Numbered from the stretch's first letter, positions 16,679 to 25,342 are shown. The stretch is DNA of 64,000 bases from Paractinoplanes atraurantiacus (GCF_900215205.1 NZ_OBDY01000005.1:130261-194260), one strand, 5' to 3'. The notes: a model not told the origin generated them from the sequence alone. Numbers and translations are program-made.

Positions 16679-17613
16679 CCCCTTCGGCTAGCGGCTCCCT
16701 GCGCGAAGCCTGCCCGCCGAACGACCCTGATGTCTTGGTGCGCGACGACGAGACAGGGCCCTCCAACTCGTCCGCTACACCGAGGCGCTCCCCGTTCTGC
16801 GCCGACGTCGTCAGATGTCCGCCCCGGCGATCCGGCCCAAGCCGGCGACTTCCGGGTGGATATGGTCATCCGCGGTCGCGGAATGACATTGGCGCCCCGC
16901 GACTCCTGCGCGGTCACGGTCTGCGGATGTGCAGCGGCCTTCGCCACCGGCGGTCGTGAAGCCAGAACCGCTGCCGGCGCCTGAAGCGCGGACGTCGTGA
17001 TCGGCGACTGCGGGACGGGTGTCGTCACTTGCGGATCAAAAGCCTTCGCCGGTGGAGTCGGACTCGGCGCACGCAGATCCAAAGCCTTTGCCAGTGGATT
17101 CGGAGTCGGCGCACGCAGATCCAAAGCCTTTGCCAGTGGATTCGGAGTCGGCGCACGCAGATCCAACGCCTTTGCCAGTGGATTCGGAGTCGGCGCACGC
17201 AGATCCAACGCCGGCGCTTGCATATTTGAAGCCGGCGCTAGCGTATTTAGAGCTGGCGCTAGCGTATTTAGAGCTGGCGCTTGTGCATTTGGAGCTGGCG
17301 CTTGCCGATCCGAGGTTGTTGCTCGTCGATCCGGGGCTTGTGCTTGCGGATCCAGGGCCGGTGCAGGCGGCCGTGGTGGTGGTGCCGTGGCCTGCCGCCG
17401 CGTTTCAACCGCCTGCTGGGCCAGGCGGCGGCCCTCCTCCATGCGTAAACGGAAGAGCTTGAAGCCGTGGCGCTGCGCGAGACCCCATTTTCGGCGCCGA
17501 TCGAGCTCACGCCGCTCCGCATCATTTCCGGGTGACCATTTGCGGGAAAGCGTGCGATCACTCATCGCGGACATCTGCTGGCGAGAGAAGAGGCCGATCT
17601 GCTGGTATCGCAT
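16675..17613 (-). CDS. Pro/Ala-rich tandem-repeat protein of unknown function
   Basis: I do not recognise a family. The N-terminus (about 60 residues) is charged and helical, with RKWSPGNDAERRELDRRRKWG and FKLFRLRMEEGRRLAQQ. Then come heptads (ALNTLAP-like, five copies), a 14-residue repeat (LDLRAPTPNPLAKA-like, four copies) and a Thr/Pro/Ala-rich tail. Codon third positions are less GC-rich than in the neighbours. Its stop overlaps the ATG of the S9-S12 gene, so it could be the first gene of that operon. Starts at 17619 (TTG), 17613 and 17565 (ATG) are all possible; 17613 has a GGGA 9 nt upstream. It may be a low-value ORF in repeat DNA. Confidence 0.5.
   Translation of the reverse strand: MRYQQIGLFSRQQMSAMSDRTLSRKWSPGNDAERRELDRRRKWGLAQRHGFKLFRLRMEEGRRLAQQAVETRRQATAPPPRPPAPALDPQAQAPDRRATTSDRQAPAPNAQAPALNTLAPALNTLAPASNMQAPALDLRAPTPNPLAKALDLRAPTPNPLAKALDLRAPTPNPLAKALDLRAPSPTPPAKAFDPQVTTPVPQSPITTSALQAPAAVLASRPPVAKAAAHPQTVTAQESRGANVIPRPRMTISTRKSPAWAGSPGRTSDDVGAERGAPRCSGRVGGPCLVVAHQDIRVVRRAGFAQGAASRRG
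17052..17212. repeat. 42-bp tandem repeat, nearly 4 copies
   Basis: Units start at 17052, 17094, 17136 and 17178; copies 2 and 3 are identical over almost the whole unit. Each unit encodes 14 residues of the Pro/Ala repeat protein on the minus strand, so copy-number change keeps the frame. Confidence 0.85.
17213..17317. repeat. 21-bp tandem repeat, 5 copies
   Basis: Units start at 17213, 17234, 17255, 17276 and 17297, of the form GGCGCTAGCGTATTTAGAGC plus T; copies 2 and 3 are identical. They encode seven-residue repeats of the same minus-strand protein and adjoin the 42-bp array. Confidence 0.85.
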
Positions 17614-17798
17614 GACCAATTATCCCGCAAGCAGCCAGGCAAGGCCATCCGTAATTCATTCTTGATCATGCCAATCTCAGCCCAGAATGTCGCCGCTATT
17701 ACGTGAATCAAATCAAAGAAAAAGGCCAAGCAAGAAGCGTCAGAACGGGGGGGAATAAGAGTCAGAGCTGACAAAGCGCAGCCCGAACGGCGCACTCC

Positions 17799-18007
17799 GC
17801 ACCGTGGGAGGCAGAGCGCAAGGCGCCCCCGAGGGTGAGGCGGGCTCCGAAGCGCGACGCCGCCCGCACCGTGGGAGGCAGAGCGCAAGGCGCCCCCGAG
17901 GGCGAGGCGGGCTCCGAAGCGCGACGCCACACCCCCGCACCGTGGGAAGCAGAAGCGCCAGGCACCACCCACGGTGAGGCGGACATCGAAGCGCGACCCC
18001 GCCCTTC
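17799..18007. repeat. 67-71-bp intergenic tandem repeat, 3 copies
   Basis: Copies begin with GCACCGTGGGAGGCAGAGCG at 17799 and 17866 and with a diverged version at 17937. The first two differ at only a few positions. They fill most of the 409-bp gap between the repeat-protein gene and the SARP gene. The remaining AT-richer part (17614-17798) shows no gene; it would hold the promoter of the minus-strand operon. Confidence 0.75.
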
Positions 18008-18022
18008 GCGCCGGGGCACCGC

Positions 18023-18733
18023 TCAGGGCAGCAACTGCCGGAGTGACTCGGAGGGCTCCAGGCCCAGCTCGTCGAGCAGGACCCGGCGGCACTGCTCGTA
18101 CTGGTGGGCCGCCGAGCCTCGGTTGCCGGCGGCCAGGTGGGCGTGGATGAGGACCCGGTAGGCGCTCTCGCGCAGCGGCTCGGCCCGCACCACGGCCAGG
18201 CCGGCGGTCACCGCCTCGCCGTGGCGGCCGGCCGCCGTGAGGCGCTCGACCATCGCCTCCAGCGCGTAGAGCCTCAGCTGGCGGTACTGCTCCTGCTCCA
18301 TCAGCACCCACTCGTTGTCCGACCACTCGGGCAGCAGGTCGGCCGAGAGCTCGTCGCGCGTCTGGCGGGTCAGGATGTCGTCGCACCGGCACGCCCCGTC
18401 GAGCAGCTGGTAGGCGTGGTCGACGGCGTCGCGCAGGTCGACGTCGACGTTGCCGGCCAGCGCCATCTCCTGGCTGGAGGCGTCGATCACGCGATGGCCG
18501 GTGCGCAGGGCCCGCCACAGCGACGAGCGCAGGTTGGCGTTGGCCCGCTCGGCCGTCGTCTCCGGCCACAATGTACTCGCGACGTAGCTCCTGGTCCTCG
18601 GCTGCTCCTGGAGCGCCAGAAAGGCGACCAGGCGCTGCGCGCCCGACGACAGGGCGACCCGCTGCTCGCCCACGAGCAGCGCGAAGCCCTTCAGCAACTG
18701 CAATGTCACGGCTTCCGGTGTCTGAGTGCGCAT
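18023..18733 (-). CDS. SARP/AfsR-type regulator with BTAD domain
   Basis: This 236-residue protein has the layout of small SARPs: an N-terminal OmpR-like winged helix (about 8-95, with LSSGAQRLVAFLAL and NLRSSLWRALR) and a bacterial transcriptional activation domain of TPR-like helices (about 100-236, with EQYRQLRLYALEAMVERL and YRVLIHAHLAAGNRG). SARPs activate clusters, often of secondary metabolism. Here it is the nearest regulator to the contractile injection operon, 460 bp away and divergent from it, so control of that operon is a reasonable inference. I could not see typical SARP heptamer repeats before the eCIS operon. Confidence 0.88.
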   Translation of the reverse strand: MRTQTPEAVTLQLLKGFALLVGEQRVALSSGAQRLVAFLALQEQPRTRSYVASTLWPETTAERANANLRSSLWRALRTGHRVIDASSQEMALAGNVDVDLRDAVDHAYQLLDGACRCDDILTRQTRDELSADLLPEWSDNEWVLMEQEQYRQLRLYALEAMVERLTAAGRHGEAVTAGLAVVRAEPLRESAYRVLIHAHLAAGNRGSAAHQYEQCRRVLLDELGLEPSESLRQLLP

Positions 18734-18813
18734 CGTCTCCCCCGTACGGCTGCGCTGATTCGTCCGGCTGTGAAGCGCCGGAGACTACCGGAATTCTGGA
18801 CGGATCGCCGTCA

Positions 18814-19029
18814 CTACGGTGTCGTTGATTCGTCATTTGGGCTGTTTCGAAGCTCTTCCAGCCAGATTCGCACGGCTTCGTGGACCGCCTCGGGCGCGCT
18901 CACGGCCGTCGATGCCGTCAGGTCCGGGCCGATGGTGGCGAGGATCCGGACCCGGAGGTCGTCGGCCCGTCCGCCCTCCAGCCAGGCACGCAGGACCATG
19001 ATGCCGGCGCGCTGCTCGGGTGGCTCCAC
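18814..19029 (-). CDS. Small conserved-looking hypothetical protein
   Basis: This is a 71-residue frame with GTG start (or ATG at 18999) whose composition looks coding: VLRAWLEGG..LRVRILAT followed by an amphipathic helix EAVHEAVRIWLEELR. Short proteins of this strand-then-helix pattern occur beside regulators in actinomycetes, but I cannot name a family with confidence. It lies upstream of the SARP gene on the same strand with an 80-bp gap, and its start faces the eCIS operon across 166 bp. Confidence 0.5.
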   Translation of the reverse strand: MEPPEQRAGIMVLRAWLEGGRADDLRVRILATIGPDLTASTAVSAPEAVHEAVRIWLEELRNSPNDESTTP

Positions 19030-19195
19030 GCACCGAACGATGCACCGGGCGGAGTCACCGGAGCGTCATCGGCGTGTGTGCCAGATCGTCAACGCACGCC
19101 GGCGGAACGTCGCCGTGACGCGGTGGTGACGGCGGGATCGCGAGCCCGACACGGGGCCTTTGCCATCCTGCCCGGTGTCTACGGGGAGGCATCAC

Positions 19196-19774
19196 ATGGG
19201 CGATTTCGGCGTCGTGGCCGACGTCTCGACGATCATCGAGGACCGGCTGACGACGGCGTTGAGCGGTCTGGGCGGCGACGAGCCGCCGATCGCCGAGCTC
19301 AACGACCTCTCCGACCCGGTGCAGACGCCACCGGCCAAGCTGACCGTGTTCCTGTACGAGGTCGCCGAGGACCCGACCTCACGCAACCGGCCGCCGGTCC
19401 GGTCCCTGCCACCGGACCCGCCGGCCAGCCGCAAACCGCCGATGGCTCTGCTGCTGCGCTATCTGATCACGCCGTGGGGCGGTGACCAGGAGACCCAGCA
19501 CCGCATGATCGGCCGGGCGCTGCAGGTCTTCTACGACGACGCGATCTGGGCCGGCGAGGACCTGTCGGGCAGCCTGGCCGCGGGCACCGACGCCCTGCAC
19601 TTCACGCTGACCCCGCTCACCCTCGATCAGAAGTCGTGGATCTGGTACGCGATCCAGAAGCCGTACCGGCTGTCGCTGAACTACGAGGTCCGGGTGGTCA
19701 ACCTCGACTCGCTCGACGTCGTCGAGCAGCAGCTGGTGCGGAGCCGGAAGTTCGCCGGGGCGGCGCGGCCATGA
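19196..19774 (+). CDS. eCIS tail-terminator protein (DUF4255, Afp16-like)
   Basis: This 192-residue protein of the DUF4255 family begins VVADVSTIIEDRLTTALSG and has the conserved LTVFLYEVAEDPTSRNRPP and KPPMALLLRYLITPWGGD segments. In phage-tail-like systems this family caps and ends the tube/sheath. The start at ATG 19196 follows GGGGAGG. As the first gene of the operon it is preceded by a 166-bp gap in which no clear promoter box was recognised. Confidence 0.88.
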   Translation: MGDFGVVADVSTIIEDRLTTALSGLGGDEPPIAELNDLSDPVQTPPAKLTVFLYEVAEDPTSRNRPPVRSLPPDPPASRKPPMALLLRYLITPWGGDQETQHRMIGRALQVFYDDAIWAGEDLSGSLAAGTDALHFTLTPLTLDQKSWIWYAIQKPYRLSLNYEVRVVNLDSLDVVEQQLVRSRKFAGAARP

Positions 19775-20490
19775 GCCTCTTCCAGCCTGTGGAGACGTCG
19801 GTGCTGGTCAGCCCGGCCTGGTTCGTGCCGTTCGACGAGTTCGCCCGCCGGGTGCGATCGGCCGGGGTGACCACCGAGTTGTTCCGCTTCGACCCGGACG
19901 GCGGCGACTGGATCCGGCAGGACACGCCCGCGGTCCGTACGCCGAGCGCCGCCATCGCCTATCCGGAGCTGGGCCGCCGGCGGGGTGCCGGCGCCGGGCC
20001 GGAACGCTTCCGGGTGCTGTTCTCGGCGGCGGGCTACCAGCCGCTGTATCCGGCCGACGGCGAGCCGTTCGACGCGGCCGTGCGGGGCATCGAGTTCGAG
20101 GCGGTGCCGTACGACGACACCCACCCGCCGGCGGTGCTGAGCGAGCCGCGGCTCGTCCGCCTCCTGCCGGGCGTCGCCTTCCCGTACGGGCCGGGCGTGC
20201 GCACCGTATACGGCGCTGTCGTCGACGCCGGCACGCGGGAGCCGATCCCGAACGCGCTGGTCGAGGCCGAGGGCACCACGAGCAAGGACGGAGCGCCGTG
20301 GCAGGAGCGGACGCTCGCCGACGCGTACGGCCAATTCCGTCTTTCCCTGCGCTGGGAGGGTGAGCCGGACGGCCCGGCGCCGGGACAGCTCTTCCATCTG
20401 CACGCCACCGAGCGGCCGGGCCGCACCGGGTCGCTGGACGTCCGGCTGCCCGCCGAACGCGACCGCCGCCACCTCATCGCGATCTCCTAG
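19771..20490 (+). CDS. eCIS-associated protein with carboxypeptidase-regulatory-like domain
   Basis: This is a protein of 239 residues. The C-terminal part (about 145-235) reads VYGAVVDAGTREPIPNALVEAEG...TLADAYGQFRLSLRW, the beta-sandwich pattern of CarboxypepD_reg/transthyretin-like domains. The N-terminal half is not recognised. Coupled to the DUF4255 gene by ATGA, it sits between terminator and sheath, where actinobacterial eCIS loci often carry such a protein. It could be a sheath-end or surface accessory; the role is unknown. Confidence 0.75.
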   Translation: MSLFQPVETSVLVSPAWFVPFDEFARRVRSAGVTTELFRFDPDGGDWIRQDTPAVRTPSAAIAYPELGRRRGAGAGPERFRVLFSAAGYQPLYPADGEPFDAAVRGIEFEAVPYDDTHPPAVLSEPRLVRLLPGVAFPYGPGVRTVYGAVVDAGTREPIPNALVEAEGTTSKDGAPWQERTLADAYGQFRLSLRWEGEPDGPAPGQLFHLHATERPGRTGSLDVRLPAERDRRHLIAIS

Positions 20491-20508
20491 GACCGAAGGA
20501 GCCGAGCC

Positions 20509-22755
20509 ATGCCCGAATATCTGAGCCCAGGCGTCTACATCGAGGAGGTCGACGCCGGGCCACGGCCGATCGCGGGGGTGAGCACCAGCACCGCGGGCAT
20601 GGTCGGCGTGACCCGCTCCGGGCCGGCCGGCGGCAAGCCGAAGCTGGTCACGAACTTCCTCGAATACCAGACCGTCTTCGGCGGTTTCGTGCCCGAGCCG
20701 GACCGGCCGACCCGGGACCGCTGGGCCGGCGATCCGGCCGAGGGCGGCCGCTGGTGGCTGTTCCCGCTGGCCGTCAAGGGCTTCTTCGACAACGGCGGCC
20801 AGCGCCTCTACGTCAAGCGGGTGGTCAGCGGCGACGCGCTGCCCGCGTCGGGCCGCCTCGGGCAGGGGCTGGTGAGCCCGGTCGCGCGGGACGCGGCGGC
20901 CGGGGCGACGGTGCTGGAGCTGGGTCACCTGGTGGGCTTCACCGGCACCGACCGGATCCGGATCTTCCGGGGCGGCGACGACGTGGAGATCGGCGCGGCC
21001 GCGATCACCGCCTACACCGCCGCCACCCGGCGGATCGTGCTCGACACCCCGCTCGCCTCGGCGGTCAAGGCCGGCCGCGGCGACTACGTCCAGGTCGGCG
21101 ACCGGTCGGACGCGGCCAGCCTGGAGTTCTTCGCGTCCAGCCCCGGCTCGTGGGGCCGGGCCGTGCAGGTGCGGATCCAGCCGTCGGTGAGCGCCGCGCT
21201 CCCGGTGCTGCCCGATCCGGCCGAGGGCGCGCTGTTCGTCACCGCCCTCGCCGAGGACGCGGCCGAGAACAGTCCCACGGTCGTGGTCAACGAGGTGACC
21301 GGCATGGACGGCCTGCCGGCCGACGTGTGGGTGCTGATCAACAACCGGCGGTTCAAGGTGACCGTCGGCGCGCCCGCCGACGGCCGGGTCGAGCTGACCC
21401 TGGCCGACCCGGTCCACGCGCCGTGGAAGGCCGGGCTCGGTGTGCGCCGGGTGCGGCGCGCCACCGCCGGCGCCGGATCGGAGCTGCGGATCGGCGGTGC
21501 GGGCCAGTTGTACCCGGGCGCGGTCACCCAGCTCGACACCGGTGACGCGTACACCACCCTGAACGTCGTCTCCGTCGCCGGCGACCTCGTCACCTTCGAC
21601 GCCGACACCCCCGACCTGGTCTTCGAGACCGCGCGGCTCAACCTGGTCGAGGCCACCGTGGACACCCGGTTCACCGAGCCCGGCGGCAGCCCGGTCACCG
21701 AGACGTTCGGCGGCCTGCGGCTGGCCGGCACCGGCCCCGGCAGCGTGGCGGCCACCCTGGCCGCCCGCTCGAAACTGGTCGGCGCCACGCCGCTGGCCGA
21801 CCTGTCGGCCGATCCCGCGGCGTTCCCGGTCCCGGCCACCGGCTCCTGGATGACGCTGACCGAGGACGGCACCGACGGCTACGACACGCTGTCCACCGAC
21901 GACTTCGTCGGCGCCGACGGTGGCAGCGGCAAGCGCACCGGGATCGTCGCCCTGGAGGACATCGACGAGATCGCCGTGTGCGCCGTGCCGGGCGTGTGGG
22001 CCGGCACCGTCGAGTCGGCCCTGATCACCCACTGCGAACAGCTGAAGGACCGCTTCGCGATCCTCGACCCGCAGGACGGGCTCGACATCGAGGGTATTCA
22101 GGGCTTCCGGGCCGCCTTCGACACGCGCTACGCCGCCCTCTACTACCCGTGGCTGGTCGTCAGAGACCCGTCCACCGGCCAGTTCGTCGAGGCGCCGCCG
22201 TCCGGGCACCTGGCCGGCGTCTACGCCCGCGTCGACACCGAGCGGGGCGTGCACAAGGCACCGGCCAACGTCGTCATCCGCGGCATCCGGGCCACCGACG
22301 GCCTCGCCCAGGACGTCACCAAGCGGCACCAGGACCTGCTCAACCCCAAGGGCATCAACGCGTTGCGGTTCTTCCCCGGGCTCGGCCAGCGGGTCTGGGG
22401 CGCCCGCACCCTGTCCTCGGACAGCCAGTGGAAGTACGTCAACGTCCGGCGGCTCTTCCTGTTCATCGAGGAGTCCATCGACGAGGGAACCCAGTGGGTG
22501 GTGTTCGAGCCGAACGACGAGTCGCTGTGGGCGCTCGTGCGGCAGACGGTGTCGAACTTCCTCACCACCGTCTGGCGCGGTGGCGCGCTCGCCGGCACGA
22601 CCGCCGACGAGGCGTTCTTCGTGACCTGCGACCGGACCACGATGACCGACGACGACATCGCCAACGGCCGGCTCATCTGCGTGATCGGCGTCGCGCCGGT
22701 CTTCCCGGCCGAGTTCGTGATCTTCCGGATCCAGCAGAAGACCCGGCCGGTATAG
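20509..22755 (+). CDS. Contractile tail sheath protein, large form
   Basis: This sheath protein has 748 residues. The family start SPGVYIEEVDAG, then TNFLEYQTVFGG and KGFFDNGGQRLYVKRV, and the C-terminal assembly domain (PANVVIRGIRATDGLAQDV, NALRFFPGLGQRVWGARTL, KYVNVRRLFLFIEESI) are clear. It is far longer than usual eCIS sheaths because of about 300 extra residues in the middle (roughly 120-450). It is transcribed 18 bp after the previous gene behind a GAAGGAG site. It forms the contractile outer layer. Confidence 0.95.
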   Translation: MPEYLSPGVYIEEVDAGPRPIAGVSTSTAGMVGVTRSGPAGGKPKLVTNFLEYQTVFGGFVPEPDRPTRDRWAGDPAEGGRWWLFPLAVKGFFDNGGQRLYVKRVVSGDALPASGRLGQGLVSPVARDAAAGATVLELGHLVGFTGTDRIRIFRGGDDVEIGAAAITAYTAATRRIVLDTPLASAVKAGRGDYVQVGDRSDAASLEFFASSPGSWGRAVQVRIQPSVSAALPVLPDPAEGALFVTALAEDAAENSPTVVVNEVTGMDGLPADVWVLINNRRFKVTVGAPADGRVELTLADPVHAPWKAGLGVRRVRRATAGAGSELRIGGAGQLYPGAVTQLDTGDAYTTLNVVSVAGDLVTFDADTPDLVFETARLNLVEATVDTRFTEPGGSPVTETFGGLRLAGTGPGSVAATLAARSKLVGATPLADLSADPAAFPVPATGSWMTLTEDGTDGYDTLSTDDFVGADGGSGKRTGIVALEDIDEIAVCAVPGVWAGTVESALITHCEQLKDRFAILDPQDGLDIEGIQGFRAAFDTRYAALYYPWLVVRDPSTGQFVEAPPSGHLAGVYARVDTERGVHKAPANVVIRGIRATDGLAQDVTKRHQDLLNPKGINALRFFPGLGQRVWGARTLSSDSQWKYVNVRRLFLFIEESIDEGTQWVVFEPNDESLWALVRQTVSNFLTTVWRGGALAGTTADEAFFVTCDRTTMTDDDIANGRLICVIGVAPVFPAEFVIFRIQQKTRPV

Positions 22756-22768
22756 AGAGGCGACGACA

Positions 22769-23227
22769 ATGCCACCAGTGACGCGGGACGACCCGTACGC
22801 CGCATATAACTTCATGGTCATCGTGACCAACGTCAGCGACGACGGTGTCGCCGTGAGCGGGTCGTTCACCGAGGCCAGCGGATTCGACATCGAGCTGCCG
22901 GTCATCGAGTACCGCAACGGCACCGACGACACCACGGTCCGCAAGCTCGTCGGGCTGAAGAAGTTCCCGAGCGCGCTGACCTTCAAGCGGGGTGTCACCG
23001 GGCACGTCGGCTTCTGGAACTGGATCAAGGAGGCGCTCGACGGCCGGGTCCGCCGCACGTCCGGGTCGGTGGTGATGCTCGACGAGAACCGCCAGGAGGT
23101 GATGCGCTGGAACTTCGACCGGGCCTGGCCGACGAAGTACACCGGCCCGTCGTTCAACGCCACCAAGAACGAGATCGCCATGGAGACGCTCGTGCTGGCG
23201 GTCGAGAGCCTGCTGATCGACGCATGA
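22769..23227 (+). CDS. Inner tube protein 1 (gp19/Hcp-like)
   Basis: This T4 gp19-like tail tube protein has 152 residues: PYAAYNFMVIV, SGSFTEASGFDIE, LTFKRGVTGHVGFWNWIKEAL and ARNxE-like NATKNEIAMETLVLAVESL at the end. It polymerises inside the sheath and would carry effectors in its lumen. It follows the large sheath gene by 13 bp and is coupled to the second sheath by ATGA. Confidence 0.93.
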   Translation: MPPVTRDDPYAAYNFMVIVTNVSDDGVAVSGSFTEASGFDIELPVIEYRNGTDDTTVRKLVGLKKFPSALTFKRGVTGHVGFWNWIKEALDGRVRRTSGSVVMLDENRQEVMRWNFDRAWPTKYTGPSFNATKNEIAMETLVLAVESLLIDA

Positions 23228-24678
23228 CCCTTCCCGGCGTATCCCTGACGTTCCCGCCTAGTGGCTCGGGAACCGAGCCGCTGCGCACCGACGTGGCCGC
23301 GTTCATCGGCCGCGCCCGGCGCGGGCCGGTCACCACGCCGGCCCGGGTGGAGAGCTGGAACGACGTCGTCGCCGTGTTCGGGCCGCCGGACGGCGCGGCC
23401 GCGATGCCGTACGCGCTGCGGGGTTTCTTCGAGAACGGCGGCCGTACGGCGTGGGTGCTCCGGGTGGCCGGGGTGTCGGCGACCGCGACCGCGCCCTGGA
23501 CCGACCGGTTCCTCGTGGTGGCGTCGAGCCCCGGCGCCTGGGCCAACGGCGGCCGGGTCGCGGTGCGTTATCAGGCCAGCAGCGTCGCCGGGCCGCCGGC
23601 GGTGAGCGTGCGGGTGCTGGTGCCCGGCGAGCCGCCGGAGTTCTTCGCCGCCGCGCCGGGTGAGGTGGTCGCCCGGCTGGCGTCGTCGCGGCTGATCCGG
23701 CTCGTGCCGCTGACCGAGGAGCCGGAGGAGCCGATCCCGCCCGGCGCGCCGATCTCGATGTCGTGGGATCTGACGCTCGCCGGTGGATCGGACACCGCGC
23801 CCGGACCGCGCGACTACGCCGGCGCCGTGACGGCGCAGGCCGACCTGCCCGAGCCGGCGCTGGTGGCGCTGCCGGACCTGGGCGCCGACCTCACCGGCGA
23901 CGAGCACACCGATGCCGTACGCCAACTGCTCGCGACCGTGGCCCCGCTGCTCGACCGGCTCGTCCTGCTCGACGTCCCGCCCGTGCTGTCCACGGCGGAC
24001 GACGTCGCGGCGTGGGTGGGCACGCTGGCCGGATCGGACGAAGCGGCGGCCGCCGTCTATCACCCGCGGCTGCGCGCGCCCGCCCTGACCGGGCCCGGGC
24101 TGCGGACCGTGCCCGCCTCGGGCCACGTCGCCGGGCTGATCGCCCGGCTCGACGCCGAGCGCGGAGCCGCCTCCACCCCGGCCAACGCGACCTTGCTGGA
24201 CGCGGTCGACCTGGACGCCGGATATCCGGAGCCGCAACAGGTCCGGCTCTTCGAGGCCGGCGTCAACCTGGTCCGGTGCGTGCGGGGCCGTGGCCTCGTG
24301 GTGTGGGGCGGGCGCACCCTGGCGGCCGATCCGAACCGCCGGTTCATCGCGCACCGGCGCCTGCTGCACCTGCTCGTCCGGGCCATCCGCCGGGTCACGA
24401 GCCCGCTGGTCTTCGACGTGAACACGCCGGAGCTGCGGCTGACCCTGGTCCGGGCGCTCACCTCGGTGCTGCTGGAGACGTTCCGCACCGGCGCCCTCGC
24501 CGGCGCCCGGCCCGACCAGGCCTTCCGCATCGTGTGCGACGAGACGAACAACCCGCCCGAGCAGGACCCGGGCCGGCTGGTCTGCGCGATCGAGGTCGCA
24601 CCGGCCGTACCCATGGAGTTCATCGAGCTGCGCCTCGTGCTCGGCCAGGACCGCGGGCTCGAGGTGATCGAGGCATGA
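23224..24678 (+). CDS. Contractile tail sheath protein, second paralogue
   Basis: This sheath-family protein has 484 residues. The N-terminus (LPGVSLTFPPSGSG...TDVAAFIGRARRGPV) and GFFENGGRTAWVLRV align with the family, and the C-terminus has NLVRCVRGRGLVVWGGRTLA and RRFIAHRRLLHLLVRAI. It is normal in length, unlike the 748-residue copy. In the Afp/PVC family the extra sheath types form the layer next to the baseplate; this role is inferred from order. Confidence 0.92.
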   Translation: MTLPGVSLTFPPSGSGTEPLRTDVAAFIGRARRGPVTTPARVESWNDVVAVFGPPDGAAAMPYALRGFFENGGRTAWVLRVAGVSATATAPWTDRFLVVASSPGAWANGGRVAVRYQASSVAGPPAVSVRVLVPGEPPEFFAAAPGEVVARLASSRLIRLVPLTEEPEEPIPPGAPISMSWDLTLAGGSDTAPGPRDYAGAVTAQADLPEPALVALPDLGADLTGDEHTDAVRQLLATVAPLLDRLVLLDVPPVLSTADDVAAWVGTLAGSDEAAAAVYHPRLRAPALTGPGLRTVPASGHVAGLIARLDAERGAASTPANATLLDAVDLDAGYPEPQQVRLFEAGVNLVRCVRGRGLVVWGGRTLAADPNRRFIAHRRLLHLLVRAIRRVTSPLVFDVNTPELRLTLVRALTSVLLETFRTGALAGARPDQAFRIVCDETNNPPEQDPGRLVCAIEVAPAVPMEFIELRLVLGQDRGLEVIEA

Positions 24679-25145
24679 CCGATCCGCTGCTGAAGTACCG
24701 GTTCATCGTGACCCTCGACCCGGGTGACGCCTATCTGCCGGCCGCGCAGGCGCTGCTGCTGCCGCTGGTCGCCACCGGTGCCTTCCAGGAGGTGACCGGG
24801 CTCGGCGCGCAGCTCGAGGTGGTCGGCTACGCCGAGGGCGGCCGCAACGACTCGGTGCACCAGCTGCCGCTGCGGCACTCGTGGAACCGGCTCACGCTCA
24901 AGCGCGGGATGCTGCGGGACCGCCTGCTGTGGTCGTGGTACCAGGCCGGGCTGAACGACTCGCTCGGCGCCCGCCGCGACGGCGCGGTCATCCTGCTCGA
25001 CCCGGCCGGCCAGCCGGGGATGGCGTGGGCCTTCCACGGCGGGCTCGCCGCCAAGTGGAGCGGGCCCGACCTGCACGCCGAGCAGAACGCGGTCGCCATC
25101 GAATCCCTCGAGATCGCCCACGAGGGCCTGACCAACGTCCTCTAG
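24675..25145 (+). CDS. Inner tube protein 2 (Afp5-like)
   Basis: This is the second gp19-like tube protein, with 156 residues: KYRFIVTL, FQEVTGLGAQLEV, NRLTLKRGMLRDRLLWSWY and EQNAVAIESLEIAHEGL. It pairs with the second sheath gene just as tube 1 pairs with the large sheath. By analogy with Afp5 it probably forms the tube ring joined to the spike hub. Coupled by ATGA. Confidence 0.9.
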   Translation: MTDPLLKYRFIVTLDPGDAYLPAAQALLLPLVATGAFQEVTGLGAQLEVVGYAEGGRNDSVHQLPLRHSWNRLTLKRGMLRDRLLWSWYQAGLNDSLGARRDGAVILLDPAGQPGMAWAFHGGLAAKWSGPDLHAEQNAVAIESLEIAHEGLTNVL

Positions 25146-25153
25146 GAGGCGAC

Positions 25154-25342
25154 GTGCCCCAGAACCTGATCATCCACAACCTCGAGGTGCGGTTCCAGGT
25201 GGACGGCGACGACGGCCGCGTGTTCCAGCAGCTGTTCAACAAACACATACAGGCCTGGGCCCGGCTGTACGAGGCCGAGTGCGCCCGGGTCAAGAAGACC
25301 GAGCAGGACCGGCGGCTCGGGGACGCGGGAGGCAGCTGGTGA
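25154..25342 (+). CDS. Small eCIS protein (Afp6/DUF5908-like position)
   Basis: This is a 62-residue protein starting at GTG behind AGGAGG. It reads NLIIHNLEVRFQVDGDD then a charged amphipathic helix. Small proteins of this size with the 'I..L..R..V..' start are found at this place, between tube 2 and the LysM protein, in eCIS loci (Afp6, DUF5908). The assignment rests on position and pattern. Its function is unknown. Confidence 0.68.
   Translation: MPQNLIIHNLEVRFQVDGDDGRVFQQLFNKHIQAWARLYEAECARVKKTEQDRRLGDAGGSW

Noticed and set aside
17052..17317. Possible CRISPR array
   Set aside because: Repeats are directly adjacent with no unique spacers, and no cas genes are in the window.
19030..19195. 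Imperfect inverted repeat GGCGTGTG ... CGCACGCC before the eCIS operon
   Set aside because: It matches 7 of 8 positions in very GC-rich DNA, with no link to a known SARP site, so it could be chance.
19681..24369. A 1562-codon open frame on the minus strand opposite the sheath and tube genes
   Set aside because: It is the antisense of clear sheath and tube genes, with low-complexity Arg/Gly/His-rich translation and no domain; high GC keeps the frame open.
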